Assembly: GCF_023698535.1 (NCBI RefSeq)
Contig: NZ_JALJCL010000010.1
Span: forward strand, 112,144-176,143
DNA length: 64,000 nucleotides
Reading direction: 5' to 3'
DNA from: Halorientalis regularis
GTDB taxonomy: Archaea; Halobacteriota; Halobacteria; Halobacteriales; Haloarculaceae
A program made the position numbers and the translations under genes. The notes below the pieces were generated by a model. The model had not been told where the DNA came from. It saw only the letters and a program-made list of their open reading frames with translations, and searched no databases. Of this stretch, positions 41,935 to 50,761 are shown piece by piece; the stretch's first letter is position 1, and every line of letters begins with the position of its first letter.

Positions 41935-42798
41935 CTAGTAGAACTCCCGGACGAGATCCATCGCGTCCTCGGGTGCGCCCTCGGGGATGTCCGCCATGGA
42001 GTCGGTCAGCCCTTCACGCTCGTCGAAAGGCACCGAACCCTCGTCCTGGTAGATGACGCCCTGGTACTCCTTGTCGGCGTCGAGGATGGCCGACTTGGCG
42101 TCGTCGTAGTCGGTCGGGTCGTGGTCGGCCTCGCTGAGGTCGACGATGGTGTCCCGGAAGTAGTCGTAGGTGTCCACGTCGTTGAACGTGACACACGGCG
42201 AGTAGACGTTGACGAAGCCGAAGCCGTCGTGTTCGATGGCCTGCTTGACGATTTCGGTGTGGCGCTGGCTGTCGGAACTGAACGACTGGGCGATGAACGT
42301 ACCGCCCGCCGCCAGGGCCAGCGCCAGCGGATTGACCGGCGGCTGTTTGGGCCCCTCGGGCGTGGTCGCCGTCTCGAACTCCTCACGCGAGGTCGGCGAT
42401 GCCTGCCCCTTCGTGAGGCCGTAGATGCGGTTGTCCATGACGACGTAGGTCATGTCGACGTTCCGGCGCACGGCGTGGATGAAGTGGCCCGCACCGATGG
42501 AGTAGCCGTCGCCGTCCCCGCCGGCGACCATCACTTCGAGGTTGGGATTGGCCAGCTTCGTCCCGATGCCCACGGGCAGTGCGCGACCGTGGACACCGTG
42601 GAGCGCGTAGCTGTGCATGTAGGTGCCGATCTTCCCCGAACACCCGATCCCGGCGACGACGAACGTATCGTCCGGGGAGTTGCCGGTGTTGGCCAGCGCT
42701 TTCATCATGCCGTTCATCGTCCCGAAGTCACCGCATCCGGGACACCACGTCGGTTGCTTGTCGGATTTGAAGTCCGTGAATCTGATCTCGGAGCTCAT
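41935..42798 (-). CDS. korB: 2-oxoacid:ferredoxin oxidoreductase beta subunit
   Basis: 287 aa thiamine diphosphate-binding subunit. The N-terminus MSSEIRFTDFKSDKQPTWCPGCGDFGTMNGM contains the CPGCGDFG motif, and the TPP-Mg motif is seen in MVAGGDGDGYSIGAGHF. With KorA it decarboxylates 2-oxoglutarate or a related 2-oxoacid and reduces ferredoxin, feeding acyl-CoA into the citric acid cycle. Length and pairing with a fused gamma-alpha subunit fit the haloarchaeal korAB pair rather than the longer por subunits (0.7 sure). Its start codon overlaps the korA stop by one base. Confidence 0.92.
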   Translation of the reverse strand: MSSEIRFTDFKSDKQPTWCPGCGDFGTMNGMMKALANTGNSPDDTFVVAGIGCSGKIGTYMHSYALHGVHGRALPVGIGTKLANPNLEVMVAGGDGDGYSIGAGHFIHAVRRNVDMTYVVMDNRIYGLTKGQASPTSREEFETATTPEGPKQPPVNPLALALAAGGTFIAQSFSSDSQRHTEIVKQAIEHDGFGFVNVYSPCVTFNDVDTYDYFRDTIVDLSEADHDPTDYDDAKSAILDADKEYQGVIYQDEGSVPFDEREGLTDSMADIPEGAPEDAMDLVREFY

Positions 42799-44564
42799 TA
42801 TTCTGCTTCGACCTCGGTGGGTTCTGCGAGTTTGTCTTCGATTTCCTCTGCGAGTTCGTCGGCCTTGAATCGCACGCCGTTGTACTTGTTGACGCGCTTG
42901 ACCCGCGTCAGCGAGTCGTGTTCGATCAGGTCGGCGAACTGTCCGGTCGCGTTACACTCGACGACGATTACGTCGTCTGCGGCTTCGATCTCCTCGGACA
43001 AGTCTGGACGGGGGAAGATGTACGGCACCGAGATGAAGCGCACGTCGGTGCCCTCCCCCTCGAGGAACTCGAGAGCCTCCCGCATCGCGCCCTCGTTCGA
43101 ACCCCACGAGAGGACGAGGGTGTCCGAGTCGGGATCGCCGAATTCCCGGTAACTCCAGTCTTCCTCGTCGCGAGCGGTATCGACTTTCCGTTCGCGTTTG
43201 TCGACCTGCTCGATGCGCACGTCCGTGTCCTCGGTCCGGCGACCGAGTTCGTCGTGTTCCAGTCCAGTCGTCATGTGGGCACCGCCCTCGACGCCGGGGA
43301 GGGTGCGCGGGCTGACCCCGTCGGCCGTCGGGAAGTGGGGCTGGAACTGCCCTTTTTCGTTCTGCCAGGCGTCGATATCGTTCTCGTCGACGATCTTCCC
43401 GCGCTCGATCTCGACCTCGTCCATGTCGAAGGTCTCGGGCGGGAACGTCTGCTCGGTGACCGCCAGCGAGAGGTCCGCGACCAGATACACCGGGGTCTGG
43501 TACTTCTCGGCGAGGTTGAACGCCTCGACGGTCTTCCAGAAACACTCCGAGATGTTCGTCGGTGCGACGACGAAGCGCGGGATCTCGCCGTGGCCCCCGT
43601 ACAGCAACTGGTTGAGGTCGCCCTGTTCCTGTTTCGTGGGCATCCCGGTCGACGGCCCGGACCGCATCACGTCACAGATGACGAGGGGGGTCTCGCTGGT
43701 CGCCACGAGCCCGAACGTCTCGGTCATCAGGTCGATACCGGGGCCCGAAGTGGCCGTCATCGCGCGGGCTCCCGCGCGGGCCGCGCCCAGCGCCATGTTG
43801 ATCGCGGCGAGTTCGTCCTCGGCCTGGACGACTTTCCCGCCGTAGCGGTCGATCCGGCCGGTCAGGTACTCCATCACGTCCGTCGCGGGGGTGATGGGGT
43901 AACCCGAGTAGAACCGACAGCCGGCGGCGATGGCACCCATGCCGATTGCCTCGTCGCCGTTCAGGAGGACGTAGTCGTTGTCCGTGGTCTCGACGTCGTA
44001 GTCGAAGTCGTGGTCGAACTCTTCCTGGACGTAGTCCTGGCCGAGTCGGGCGGCCTTCTTGTTGTTCTCGACGATGGCCTGTCCCTTGTCTTTGAACCGC
44101 TTTTCCAGCGATTCGTCGAGGTTCGCGATGGGGAAGTTCGTCACCTCGCAGGCAGCCCCGAGGGCGACGATGTTGCGCATGATCGCGCCGCCGGCGTCCT
44201 CCGCCAGCGACTTGAGGGGCACGTCGAGCCCGATCATTCCCTCGGGGACCTCGACGTCCTGCATCGTGGTGCGCTCACCGTCGTAGATGATGACGCTGCC
44301 CTCGTGCAGTTCGTTCATGTTCTCGTCGATGGTTCGCTCGGTCAGAGCGATGAGAATGTCGAGTCTGTCGACGACACTCTCGACGCGGTCGACCGAGGTA
44401 CGTACCTTGTACGCCGTGTACCCGCCACGGATACGCGACGCGAAGTCTTTGGAGGTGAAGACGTGGCGACCGGCACGGGACAGAGCTTGTGCGAAAATCT
44501 TGCCCGTCGAGTCGATCCCGTCGCCAGCTTCACCGCCGATGGCCCAGTTGAGGTCCGCGGGCAT
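42798..44564 (-). CDS. korA: 2-oxoacid:ferredoxin oxidoreductase, fused gamma-alpha subunit
   Basis: 588 aa. Residues 1-190 are the gamma domain (WAIGGEAGDGIDSTGKIFAQALSRAGRHVFTSKDFASRIRGGY), and from about 205 the alpha domain starts (LLNGDEAIGMGAIAAGCRFYSGYPITPATDVMEYL), including GPGIDLMTETFGLV and the C-terminal domain LSWGSNEGAMREALEFLEGEG. Fusion of gamma and alpha is usual in haloarchaea. It binds substrate and partners KorB. Likely substrate 2-oxoglutarate. The CoA released product enters central metabolism; electrons go to ferredoxin. It is divergent from the FNR-like gene at 44707 with a 142-nt gap. Confidence 0.92.
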   Translation of the reverse strand: MPADLNWAIGGEAGDGIDSTGKIFAQALSRAGRHVFTSKDFASRIRGGYTAYKVRTSVDRVESVVDRLDILIALTERTIDENMNELHEGSVIIYDGERTTMQDVEVPEGMIGLDVPLKSLAEDAGGAIMRNIVALGAACEVTNFPIANLDESLEKRFKDKGQAIVENNKKAARLGQDYVQEEFDHDFDYDVETTDNDYVLLNGDEAIGMGAIAAGCRFYSGYPITPATDVMEYLTGRIDRYGGKVVQAEDELAAINMALGAARAGARAMTATSGPGIDLMTETFGLVATSETPLVICDVMRSGPSTGMPTKQEQGDLNQLLYGGHGEIPRFVVAPTNISECFWKTVEAFNLAEKYQTPVYLVADLSLAVTEQTFPPETFDMDEVEIERGKIVDENDIDAWQNEKGQFQPHFPTADGVSPRTLPGVEGGAHMTTGLEHDELGRRTEDTDVRIEQVDKRERKVDTARDEEDWSYREFGDPDSDTLVLSWGSNEGAMREALEFLEGEGTDVRFISVPYIFPRPDLSEEIEAADDVIVVECNATGQFADLIEHDSLTRVKRVNKYNGVRFKADELAEEIEDKLAEPTEVEAE

Positions 44565-44706
44565 ACTAGCGAGGGGCTACCCAGCCACGACGCAAAAGCC
44601 TTCTGCAATAGGTGTTCAGGTCCACAAATCGTTCAGCTAACTGACTGTACGTCCATTTCTCTTCGGATCGAAAGCACCTTTCGGCAAGGGCTCCCAGAAG
44701 GGAAAT

Positions 44707-45348
44707 ATGGAAGACGAACCCCTCTCCGTCGCCGCCGTGTCGTCGGTCGGTCAGAACGCCGTCGCCATCGCCTTCGAGTCGCCTCCCGACTTTGCCGCCC
44801 GCCCGGGACAGTTCGTCAAGCTCGTCGCCGAGGTCGACGGCGAGCGCGAGAGTCGCTTCTACACCATCTCCTCGTCGGACGTGGCCGACACCTTCGAGGT
44901 CACCGTCGAGATCGACCCCGACGGCGCGCTCGGCCCGATCCTCGCCGAACTGGACGCCGGCGACACCATGACGATTTCGGGGCCCTACGGCAACGCCTAC
45001 TACGAGGACGAGCCACGCGCCGTGATTCTCGCCGGCGGTCCGGGCGTCGGTCCCGCGGTCGGCATCGCGCGCCGCGCGCTCGCTGACGGCAACGAGGCCG
45101 CCATCGTCTACCGCGACGACGACCCCATCCACGAGGACGCCCTCGACGAACTCGCCGCCGAGGGCATCACGGTCCACGTGCTGGACGCCGACGACGACAT
45201 GGGCGAGGCGACGACCGACGTGTTGACCCACGACGAGGGCGAACAGGTGTTCGTCTACGGCTTCGCGGACTTTCTGGACGCCGCGACCACCGCCATCGAC
45301 GCGGCGGGTGGTGACCCCGATGGAGCCAAGGTCGAGAACTTCGGCTAG
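44707..45348 (+). CDS. FNR-superfamily FAD/NAD(P)-binding oxidoreductase
   Basis: 213 aa, compact ferredoxin-NADP reductase-like flavoprotein. FAD-binding motif RFYTISSS (RxYT/S), then GDTMTISGPYGNAYYED (phosphate-binding GPYG), and the NAD(P)-binding AVILAGGPGVGPAVGIARRAL. There is no Fe-S domain, so it is a single-chain reductase. Divergent placement next to korAB makes it a candidate to move electrons from reduced ferredoxin to NAD(P) (inference). It resembles dihydroorotate dehydrogenase electron-transfer (PyrK-like) and phenol hydroxylase reductase domains. The ATG at 44707 is clear. Confidence 0.88.
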   Translation: MEDEPLSVAAVSSVGQNAVAIAFESPPDFAARPGQFVKLVAEVDGERESRFYTISSSDVADTFEVTVEIDPDGALGPILAELDAGDTMTISGPYGNAYYEDEPRAVILAGGPGVGPAVGIARRALADGNEAAIVYRDDDPIHEDALDELAAEGITVHVLDADDDMGEATTDVLTHDEGEQVFVYGFADFLDAATTAIDAAGGDPDGAKVENFG

Positions 45349-45400
45349 GGCGGCGAAACGCGGGTGAGGTTTAACCCGCGTCGGTCGGTACTCGGTGGCG

Positions 45401-45781
45401 ATGCACGTGTGTCGGTGGGCCCGCCTCGCGGGCCGGATCGGTGCCTGCCTGCTCGTCGTGAGTGCGGTCGCGGCACTGGTCGTGTCGGGTTCGGCCGTCG
45501 TCCAAGCCCAGGAAACCGCCACCGGGACGGCTACGGCGACGAACGCGACCGGCAACGGCTCACAGCTCCAGACGGCCGCGAGTGACGGCGACGATGGCAG
45601 CGATGGCATCGTCGGAACGGTGCTCGGTCTCCTCGGCAGTCTGGTCGGAGCCCTCGGGGGGATCGTCTGGGCGATCCTGGGTTTTCTCGACAGCACGATC
45701 GGCCACGCCCTGGTCGGGATTCCGCTGGGGATCTACCTCGGCCTGAAGATCATCGCACTCTACCTGGAGTATTACGAGTAG
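45401..45781 (+). CDS. secreted/membrane small protein with Ala/Thr linker
   Basis: 126 aa. N-terminal hydrophobic signal (LAGRIGACLLVVSAVAALVVSGSAVVQA) is followed by a Thr/Ala/Asn-rich stretch with potential N-glycosylation sites (NATGNGS), then one or two hydrophobic segments (GTVLGLLGSLVGALGGIVWAILGFL and GHALVGIPLGIYLGLKIIALYL). The ATG at 45401 is preferred (TATA-like GGTTTAACCC is about 27 nt upstream); a GTG two codons earlier is possible. Function unknown. It follows the FNR-like gene by 52 nt but has its own TATA. Confidence 0.75.
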   Translation: MHVCRWARLAGRIGACLLVVSAVAALVVSGSAVVQAQETATGTATATNATGNGSQLQTAASDGDDGSDGIVGTVLGLLGSLVGALGGIVWAILGFLDSTIGHALVGIPLGIYLGLKIIALYLEYYE

Positions 45782-45825
45782 CCGCGTCCCGAACCGTTAT
45801 TCGAGGGGCGACACCACGGTGGGCC

Positions 45826-46779
45826 ATGGGACTACGCGACGCGCTCGGCGAGTGGTTCGAGGGCGAGGCGGAACGGGCGACGGACGTGGCCACCGGGGAG
45901 TCCGCGGCGCTGGACCTCGCTGCGGAGATGGCCGAGCACCCCCGGACCGTCACGCTCCGTGACGGCCGAGAACTGGGTTATGCGACCGTCGGCGACCCCG
46001 AGGGCGACCCCCTGATGCTGTTCCACGGGTTCCCCAACTCGCGGGTGTTCGCGGCGGCGTTCGATGGCGTTGCTCGCGAGCAAGGCGTCCGCGTGATCGC
46101 CCCGGAGCGCCCGGGCTTTGGGGTCTCCGACCCGGACCCCGACCGGACGCTGACCGACTGGCCGGCCGACGTGGCGGATCTGGCCGACGCGCTCGACCTG
46201 GACGGGTTTCCGGTCCTCGGGATCTCGGCTGGCGGCCCCTACGCCGCGGCGACGGCGGCGCTGCTCGACCAGCGCGTCGAGCGGGCGGGAATCGTCTGTG
46301 GCCTCGGCCCGATGGCGGCGGTCGGGCTCCGGAATCGGCTCTGGTACTACAGCGCTCGGTTCCTGCCGCCGGTGACGAAACTCGGGCTGTGGCTCGGCGG
46401 GCGGCAAGCCCTCGACGACCGGGACGCCTTCCTCGAATCCATGGCCGACAGCGCCGCGCCGGCGGACGGCCCGGTCTGGACCGGCGAACTCGGGACGGTC
46501 GTCCACGCGAGCATGGTGGAGTCGCGCCGCCACCACGGCCTCGATCCGCTGGTGACGGAGACCGCGCTGTTCGGCCAGCCGTGGGGGTTCGACCTCGGGG
46601 CAATCTCCGTCCCGACGTGGCTGTGGTACGGGAAGGCCGATACCGTCGTTCCGCCGGCGATGGGGTACTATCTCGCAGACGCCATCCCGACAGCGGAATC
46701 GCACTTCTACCCCGATCTGGGACATCTCTCGACGGTCGCGGAGACCGAGCGGGAGGTCTTCGAGACACTCTCGGCCTGA
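45826..46779 (+). CDS. alpha/beta-fold hydrolase
   Basis: 317 aa. Core motifs: GDPEGDPLMLFHGFPNSRVFAAAF (oxyanion hole HGFPNS), PERPGFGVSDPD, the nucleophile elbow LGISAGGPYAAAT (Ser), and near the C-terminus an acid-loop GKADTVVPPAMG and His in DLGHLSTVAE. All three catalytic residues appear to be there. It is a cytosolic alpha/beta hydrolase with an N-terminal acidic region of about 45 residues; natural substrate unknown. It lies 44 nt downstream of the small membrane protein. Confidence 0.9.
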   Translation: MGLRDALGEWFEGEAERATDVATGESAALDLAAEMAEHPRTVTLRDGRELGYATVGDPEGDPLMLFHGFPNSRVFAAAFDGVAREQGVRVIAPERPGFGVSDPDPDRTLTDWPADVADLADALDLDGFPVLGISAGGPYAAATAALLDQRVERAGIVCGLGPMAAVGLRNRLWYYSARFLPPVTKLGLWLGGRQALDDRDAFLESMADSAAPADGPVWTGELGTVVHASMVESRRHHGLDPLVTETALFGQPWGFDLGAISVPTWLWYGKADTVVPPAMGYYLADAIPTAESHFYPDLGHLSTVAETEREVFETLSA

Positions 46780-46833
46780 CTCGTTCTGCCGGGTCGGAGG
46801 ACATTTTACTGCGAACGAAAAGGCTGGGTGAGA

Positions 46834-47412
46834 ATGGTCCGCGACGTGAATCGGACGGAGGTCGACCGCCGGCAGGAGCGACTGCTGTCGGAGTACGGTG
46901 ACGTGCCCGTCCGCGAGGAACACGAGGAGGTGCCCGCCGGCGTGTTCCCGGAGTTGCGCGACCTGGCCACGGAGGGGTACACCGGCGGCGGCTACGTCTG
47001 GGTCGTGCGCGAACCCCCCGAGACGGCCCCGCTCTCGGAGTCGCTCCCGGCCGACATCCAGGAGGACCGGCGCGTCCTGATGATACTCTCGCGGGGCTCG
47101 ACCCGGTGGGGCCTGCCCGGCGGCGGCCGGGAGTGTGGCGAGTCTTACGAGGAGACCGCGGTCCGCGAGGTGCGGGAGGAGACCGGGATCGACTGTCGGA
47201 TCGTCGAACCGTTCCTGCTCCGCCGCCGGGTCAGCGTTTCGAAGGGTGAACACGACGAACGACTCCACACGCTGTGGGTCTTCTTCGACGGCCGGTACGA
47301 GGGTGGCCACCTCGCCATCCAGCCCGGCGAACTCAACGGTGCAGCGTGGTTTTCCCAGCCGCCCGCGCGGATGCACCCGGAAGGCGAGTTCCGCGCCGCA
47401 GACTGGGGCTGA
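46834..47412 (+). CDS. NUDIX hydrolase
   Basis: 192 aa. A complete Nudix box is visible: GGGRECGESYEETAVREVREETGI (Gx5Ex7REUxEExGU), about residues 93-116, positioned after the strand WGLPGGG. Nudix enzymes hydrolyse nucleoside diphosphates linked to other moieties; the substrate is not predictable here. N-terminal ~50 residues form a haloarchaeal helical extension. The ATG at 46834 was preferred over a GTG two codons earlier. It follows the alpha/beta hydrolase by 54 nt. Confidence 0.9.
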   Translation: MVRDVNRTEVDRRQERLLSEYGDVPVREEHEEVPAGVFPELRDLATEGYTGGGYVWVVREPPETAPLSESLPADIQEDRRVLMILSRGSTRWGLPGGGRECGESYEETAVREVREETGIDCRIVEPFLLRRRVSVSKGEHDERLHTLWVFFDGRYEGGHLAIQPGELNGAAWFSQPPARMHPEGEFRAADWG

Positions 47413-47515
47413 TTGTTATCACGGCCGATAATACGGGAGATACCTTTTACTCCGTCGAGAGACCTATTCGAGCAAGAGACACTGTCGTAGAGGGGACGGT
47501 GTATCGATCACGCCA

Positions 47516-49339
47516 ATGTTTCAGTACAGTATCTACGTTCCCGCGTTGTTGCTCGTCGCAGGCATCTCCGCGGTGGCCGCGTACCTCGGGTACGTAAAAC
47601 GCGACCGGCGCGGGACCGTCTGGTACGCCGGGTCCATGGCCGCTATCGCGACGTGGTCGCTGTTCCTGGCGCTGACGGTCGCCAGCACGAGCTACCGGCT
47701 GAAGCTGGTCTTTTTCGCCGGGTTTCTCGTCTCGAGTGTCGCTCTCTGTAGCTGTTGGTTCCTCTTCGCCGTCGCTTACACCGGACACTACGACAGATTA
47801 CCGCGGTACCTGCCACACGCGCTCCTCACCGTGCCGCTCGTGTACGTCCCGGCGACGCTGACGAGCGCAGTAGACGACCTGGTGATCGTGAACCCTCGAC
47901 TCGTCACGGAGGGCGGAACGGTGTTGCTGACCTACGACGCCTGGGGGCCGATCGCCTGGGGATTCATCCTATTTACGTACACGTTGCTGGTGGCGGCGAC
48001 GGTCCTCCTGTTCCGGAAGGCGCTCCACTCACGGAACGTCTACCGGAAGCTGAGTCTGGTGCTCGGGTTTGGTGGGCTGTCGATGTGGACGACCAACATG
48101 ATCACCGTCGCCGGGTTCAGCCCGTTCCCGCACATGATGCTCGTCCCCTTCTCGTTCCTGTTCTGGGGGGCCGTCGCGCTCGTGCTCTTCACGAGTATCA
48201 GATTCGTCCAGATGATTCCGGTCAACGCCATTCTCGCCCGGTTCAGTTCACGCTTCGACGACGTGTTGCCCCTGGCCCGGGACTTCGTGATCGAGGAGAT
48301 CGACAGCGGCGTCATCATCATGGACGACGACGCCCGGATCGTCGACATCAACTCGACGGCACGGAAGATGCTGGGGCTGGACGAGCGCGTGGTCGGCAAA
48401 CAGGTCCACACCGTGGTCGACATCGGACAGTATTTCGACGACTACGAGACGGGCGAACGGGTCGGCAACCATCGCGAGCAGGTCTGGATTTCGACCGAGA
48501 ACGGCGAGTACTGTTACGACATCAACGTCTCAGAGATCGTCAATGACGGTGAGGTCGTGGGTCGGTCGGTGATGATCTACGACATCACCGAACAGAAAGA
48601 ACGCGAAGAACAGCTCCGCGAGCGCGAGGAGGAACTGCGCCAGCAGAAACAGGACCTCGAACGGCAGAAACAGCAACTCGAACACCAGAACGAGCGGCTG
48701 GACCGGTTCGCCAGCATCGTCTCGCACGACCTCCGCAACCCGCTGAACGTCGCCACCGGCCACGTCGAACTGCTGGAGGCCAGACTCGACGCCGAACACC
48801 GCGAGAGCGTCGAGGAACTCGATACGGCCCACGAACGCATGCGGGACATCATCGACGACGCGCTCACGCTGGCCCGCTCCGGGAAGGCCATTACCGAGAA
48901 AGAGGACGTTGACGTGGGATCGGTCGCGACCGAGGCCTGGGAGAACGTCGACACCGACCGGGCGACGCTAGAAGCCGACATCGATCTCCGGCTGGAGAGC
49001 GACCGTGACCGCCTGCTCAACGTCTTCGAGAACCTCTACCGGAACGCGCTGGACCACAACGACGGCGACCTCACGATCAGGGTCGGTACCCTCGCGGACG
49101 ACACCGGGTTCTACGTCGAGGACACCGGCGACGGCATCCCCGAAGACGAGCGCGACGAAGTGCTCGAACAGGGCTACACGACCCACGAGGAAGGCACTGG
49201 CCTCGGACTCGCCATCGTCCGGGATATCGTGGGCGCTCACGGCTGGGAACTCTCCATCACCGAGAGCCCGGAAGGCGGCGCGCGCTTCGAGATCGAGTGT
49301 TTCCGCGAACCGGTCGAAGTCGAGACGGCGGCGGCCTAG
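47516..49339 (+). CDS. membrane-bound PAS-domain histidine kinase with 7TM N-terminus (second copy type)
   Basis: 607 aa sensor kinase, same architecture as the one at 3102-4835: about seven hydrophobic segments (1-245), PAS-like domain starting IDSGVIIMDDDARIVDIN, a long Gln/Glu coiled coil (EEQLREREEELRQQKQDLE), H-box SIVSHDLRNPL with His404, N-box NLYRNALDH, G1 EDTGDGIP and G2 GTGLGLAIV. Catalytic parts look intact. No receiver is encoded next to it. A TATA-like CTTTTACTCC is present about 65 nt upstream, so a short leader is possible. The 3' end overlaps the mce stop (4 nt, convergent). Confidence 0.93.
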   Translation: MFQYSIYVPALLLVAGISAVAAYLGYVKRDRRGTVWYAGSMAAIATWSLFLALTVASTSYRLKLVFFAGFLVSSVALCSCWFLFAVAYTGHYDRLPRYLPHALLTVPLVYVPATLTSAVDDLVIVNPRLVTEGGTVLLTYDAWGPIAWGFILFTYTLLVAATVLLFRKALHSRNVYRKLSLVLGFGGLSMWTTNMITVAGFSPFPHMMLVPFSFLFWGAVALVLFTSIRFVQMIPVNAILARFSSRFDDVLPLARDFVIEEIDSGVIIMDDDARIVDINSTARKMLGLDERVVGKQVHTVVDIGQYFDDYETGERVGNHREQVWISTENGEYCYDINVSEIVNDGEVVGRSVMIYDITEQKEREEQLREREEELRQQKQDLERQKQQLEHQNERLDRFASIVSHDLRNPLNVATGHVELLEARLDAEHRESVEELDTAHERMRDIIDDALTLARSGKAITEKEDVDVGSVATEAWENVDTDRATLEADIDLRLESDRDRLLNVFENLYRNALDHNDGDLTIRVGTLADDTGFYVEDTGDGIPEDERDEVLEQGYTTHEEGTGLGLAIVRDIVGAHGWELSITESPEGGARFEIECFREPVEVETAAA

Positions 49340-49722
49340 TGTTCGACGAATTCGAGCAGGACACCACCGGTGGATTCGGGGTGCAGGAAGGCCACGTCGT
49401 GACCCCAGGCCCCGCCCCGCGGTTCCTCGTCGATCAACTCGACGCCGGCCTCGCGAGCGCGAGCCAGGGCCGCCTCGACGTCGTCGGTCGCCACCGCGAG
49501 GTGGTGGATGCCCGGGCCGTTCCGGTCCAGATAGCTGGCGATGGCACCCTCGTCGTCGAGGGGTTCGAGCACCTCGAAGAAGCCGTTCCCGAGGTCGAGA
49601 AAGACCACCGTCATTCCGTCGAACCGTTCCTCGTGGGCGACCGTCGCGTCGAACAGCGCCGCGTACTGTTCGGCGAGCGCGTCGGCGTCGTCTGTCGCGA
49701 TCCCCGCGTGATCGAACTGCAT
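49336..49722 (-). CDS. mce: methylmalonyl-CoA epimerase (VOC superfamily)
   Basis: 128 aa. Starts MQFDHAGIATDDADALAEQYAALFD with metal-binding His in the first repeat, then the second repeat GIHHLAVATDDVEAALARAREAGVELIDEEPRGGAWGHDVAFLHPESTGGVLLEFVEH with metal His/Glu residues. It interconverts (R)- and (S)-methylmalonyl-CoA, feeding the mutase encoded at 51307-52986 on the same strand. Usually the two genes are adjacent in haloarchaea; here about 1.6 kb separates them. The ATG at 49720-49722 is chosen, since upstream in-frame sequence is Cys/Arg-rich and unlikely. Confidence 0.92.
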   Translation of the reverse strand: MQFDHAGIATDDADALAEQYAALFDATVAHEERFDGMTVVFLDLGNGFFEVLEPLDDEGAIASYLDRNGPGIHHLAVATDDVEAALARAREAGVELIDEEPRGGAWGHDVAFLHPESTGGVLLEFVEH

Positions 49723-49828
49723 ACCCCGGCTGGGAGCGGCGGGACAATCAGCCCTGCGACAGCCCCGAGTAGTGTGCAGTGTGGTAACTGTCATCAATTA
49801 CTAAGACGGTTCGCCGTGACCGTGGGGT

Positions 49829-50557
49829 ATGGAGGCACCGAAACCGGGGCGACTGGACGACGACAGGCAACGGATCTACGAGTACGTCGAGCGGGAGGGC
49901 CGCGTCGAACCCGAGCGAGCGCGGGCGGCGCTGGGGTTCGAGCCACGCCGCTTCGGCCACCACCTCTCGATGCTCAAGCGCGACGGCTATCTGACCGAGC
50001 GGGACGGCCAACTGGAGATCGCGATGGACCCCGGCACGGCCGAGCAGTACGAGATCGACGGGCTCACGGTGACGATCCGCCCGGCCCGGCAGGACGACAT
50101 CGCGGGCATCGTGGGCACGCTCCGGCAGGTCGCCAGCGAGGGTTCCTACATCGAGGCCGAGAGCGTCGCCCAACAACTGGATTACGAAGACTCCCTGCTC
50201 CGGCACAACGAGTTCGAGTCCCGCGTCTTCTTCGTCGCCACGGTCGGCGAGGAGGTCGTCGGGTGGGTCCACCTGGAGATTCCCGAACTCGACAAACTCC
50301 ACCACACCGCGGAGTTGACAATCGGGCTGGTCGAGGCCCACCGCGGCCACGGCATCGGGAGTCGTCTGCTGGATCACGGGCTCGACTGGGCCGAGGAGAT
50401 GGAGCTGACGAAGGTGTACAACAGTTTCCCGGCAACCAACGAGGGCGCGATCGAGTTCTTCGAGGCCCACGGCGGGGCGGTCGAAGCCGTCCGCGAGGAC
50501 CACTACCGGATCGACGGCGAGGCCGTCGACGAGGTGATGATGGCGGTCACGCTGTAA
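49829..50557 (+). CDS. HTH-GNAT fusion acetyltransferase
   Basis: 242 aa. Residues ~1-70 form a winged helix (RQRIYEYVEREGRVEPERARAALGFEPRRFGHHLSMLKRDGYLTERDGQLEI), fused to a GNAT domain starting LTVTIRPARQDDIAGIVGTLR, with the acetyl-CoA motif EAHRGHGIGSRLLDHGL and the C-terminal GAIEFFEAHGG. Fusion of a DNA-binding domain with an acetyltransferase suggests transcription control by acetyl-CoA or acetylation of a chromatin or regulator protein (inference). It is transcribed on the plus strand between mce and the XRE gene (12 nt to the convergent XRE stop). Confidence 0.9.
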   Translation: MEAPKPGRLDDDRQRIYEYVEREGRVEPERARAALGFEPRRFGHHLSMLKRDGYLTERDGQLEIAMDPGTAEQYEIDGLTVTIRPARQDDIAGIVGTLRQVASEGSYIEAESVAQQLDYEDSLLRHNEFESRVFFVATVGEEVVGWVHLEIPELDKLHHTAELTIGLVEAHRGHGIGSRLLDHGLDWAEEMELTKVYNSFPATNEGAIEFFEAHGGAVEAVREDHYRIDGEAVDEVMMAVTL

Positions 50558-50569
50558 CGTCAGGGGGAC

Positions 50570-50761
50570 CTATTCGGGGTCGAAGATGTCCTCGATCCGG
50601 CAGTCGAAGTAGTCGGCGAGCGTGAAGGCCAGTTCCAGGGAGGGGTCGTACCGGCCGCGCTCGATGGAGTTGATCGTCTGCCGGGTCACGTCCACCTCGG
50701 CGGCCAGGTCGGCCTGGCTCAGATCGCGTTGCTCGCGTCGGTCACGCAGGTCGTTTTTCAT
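50570..50761 (-). CDS. XRE-family HTH regulator
   Basis: 63 aa cro/C1-type DNA-binding protein: MKNDLRDRREQRDLSQADLAAEVDVTRQTINSIERGRYDPSLELAFTLADYFDCRIEDIFDPE. All five helices of the domain are recognisable, with the recognition helix VTRQTINSIERG. Its ATG overlaps the stop of the upstream membrane protein gene (50758-50761), so both are made from one message. The conserved pair with a DUF2178-like membrane protein is common among archaea and bacteria. It probably represses its own operon through the half-site array at 51192-51242 (inference). Confidence 0.92.
   Translation of the reverse strand: MKNDLRDRREQRDLSQADLAAEVDVTRQTINSIERGRYDPSLELAFTLADYFDCRIEDIFDPE

Noticed and set aside
47416..47431. 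TTATC-N6-GATAA inverted repeat upstream of the second kinase
   Set aside because: Only 5-bp arms and about 85 nt from the start; likely by chance.
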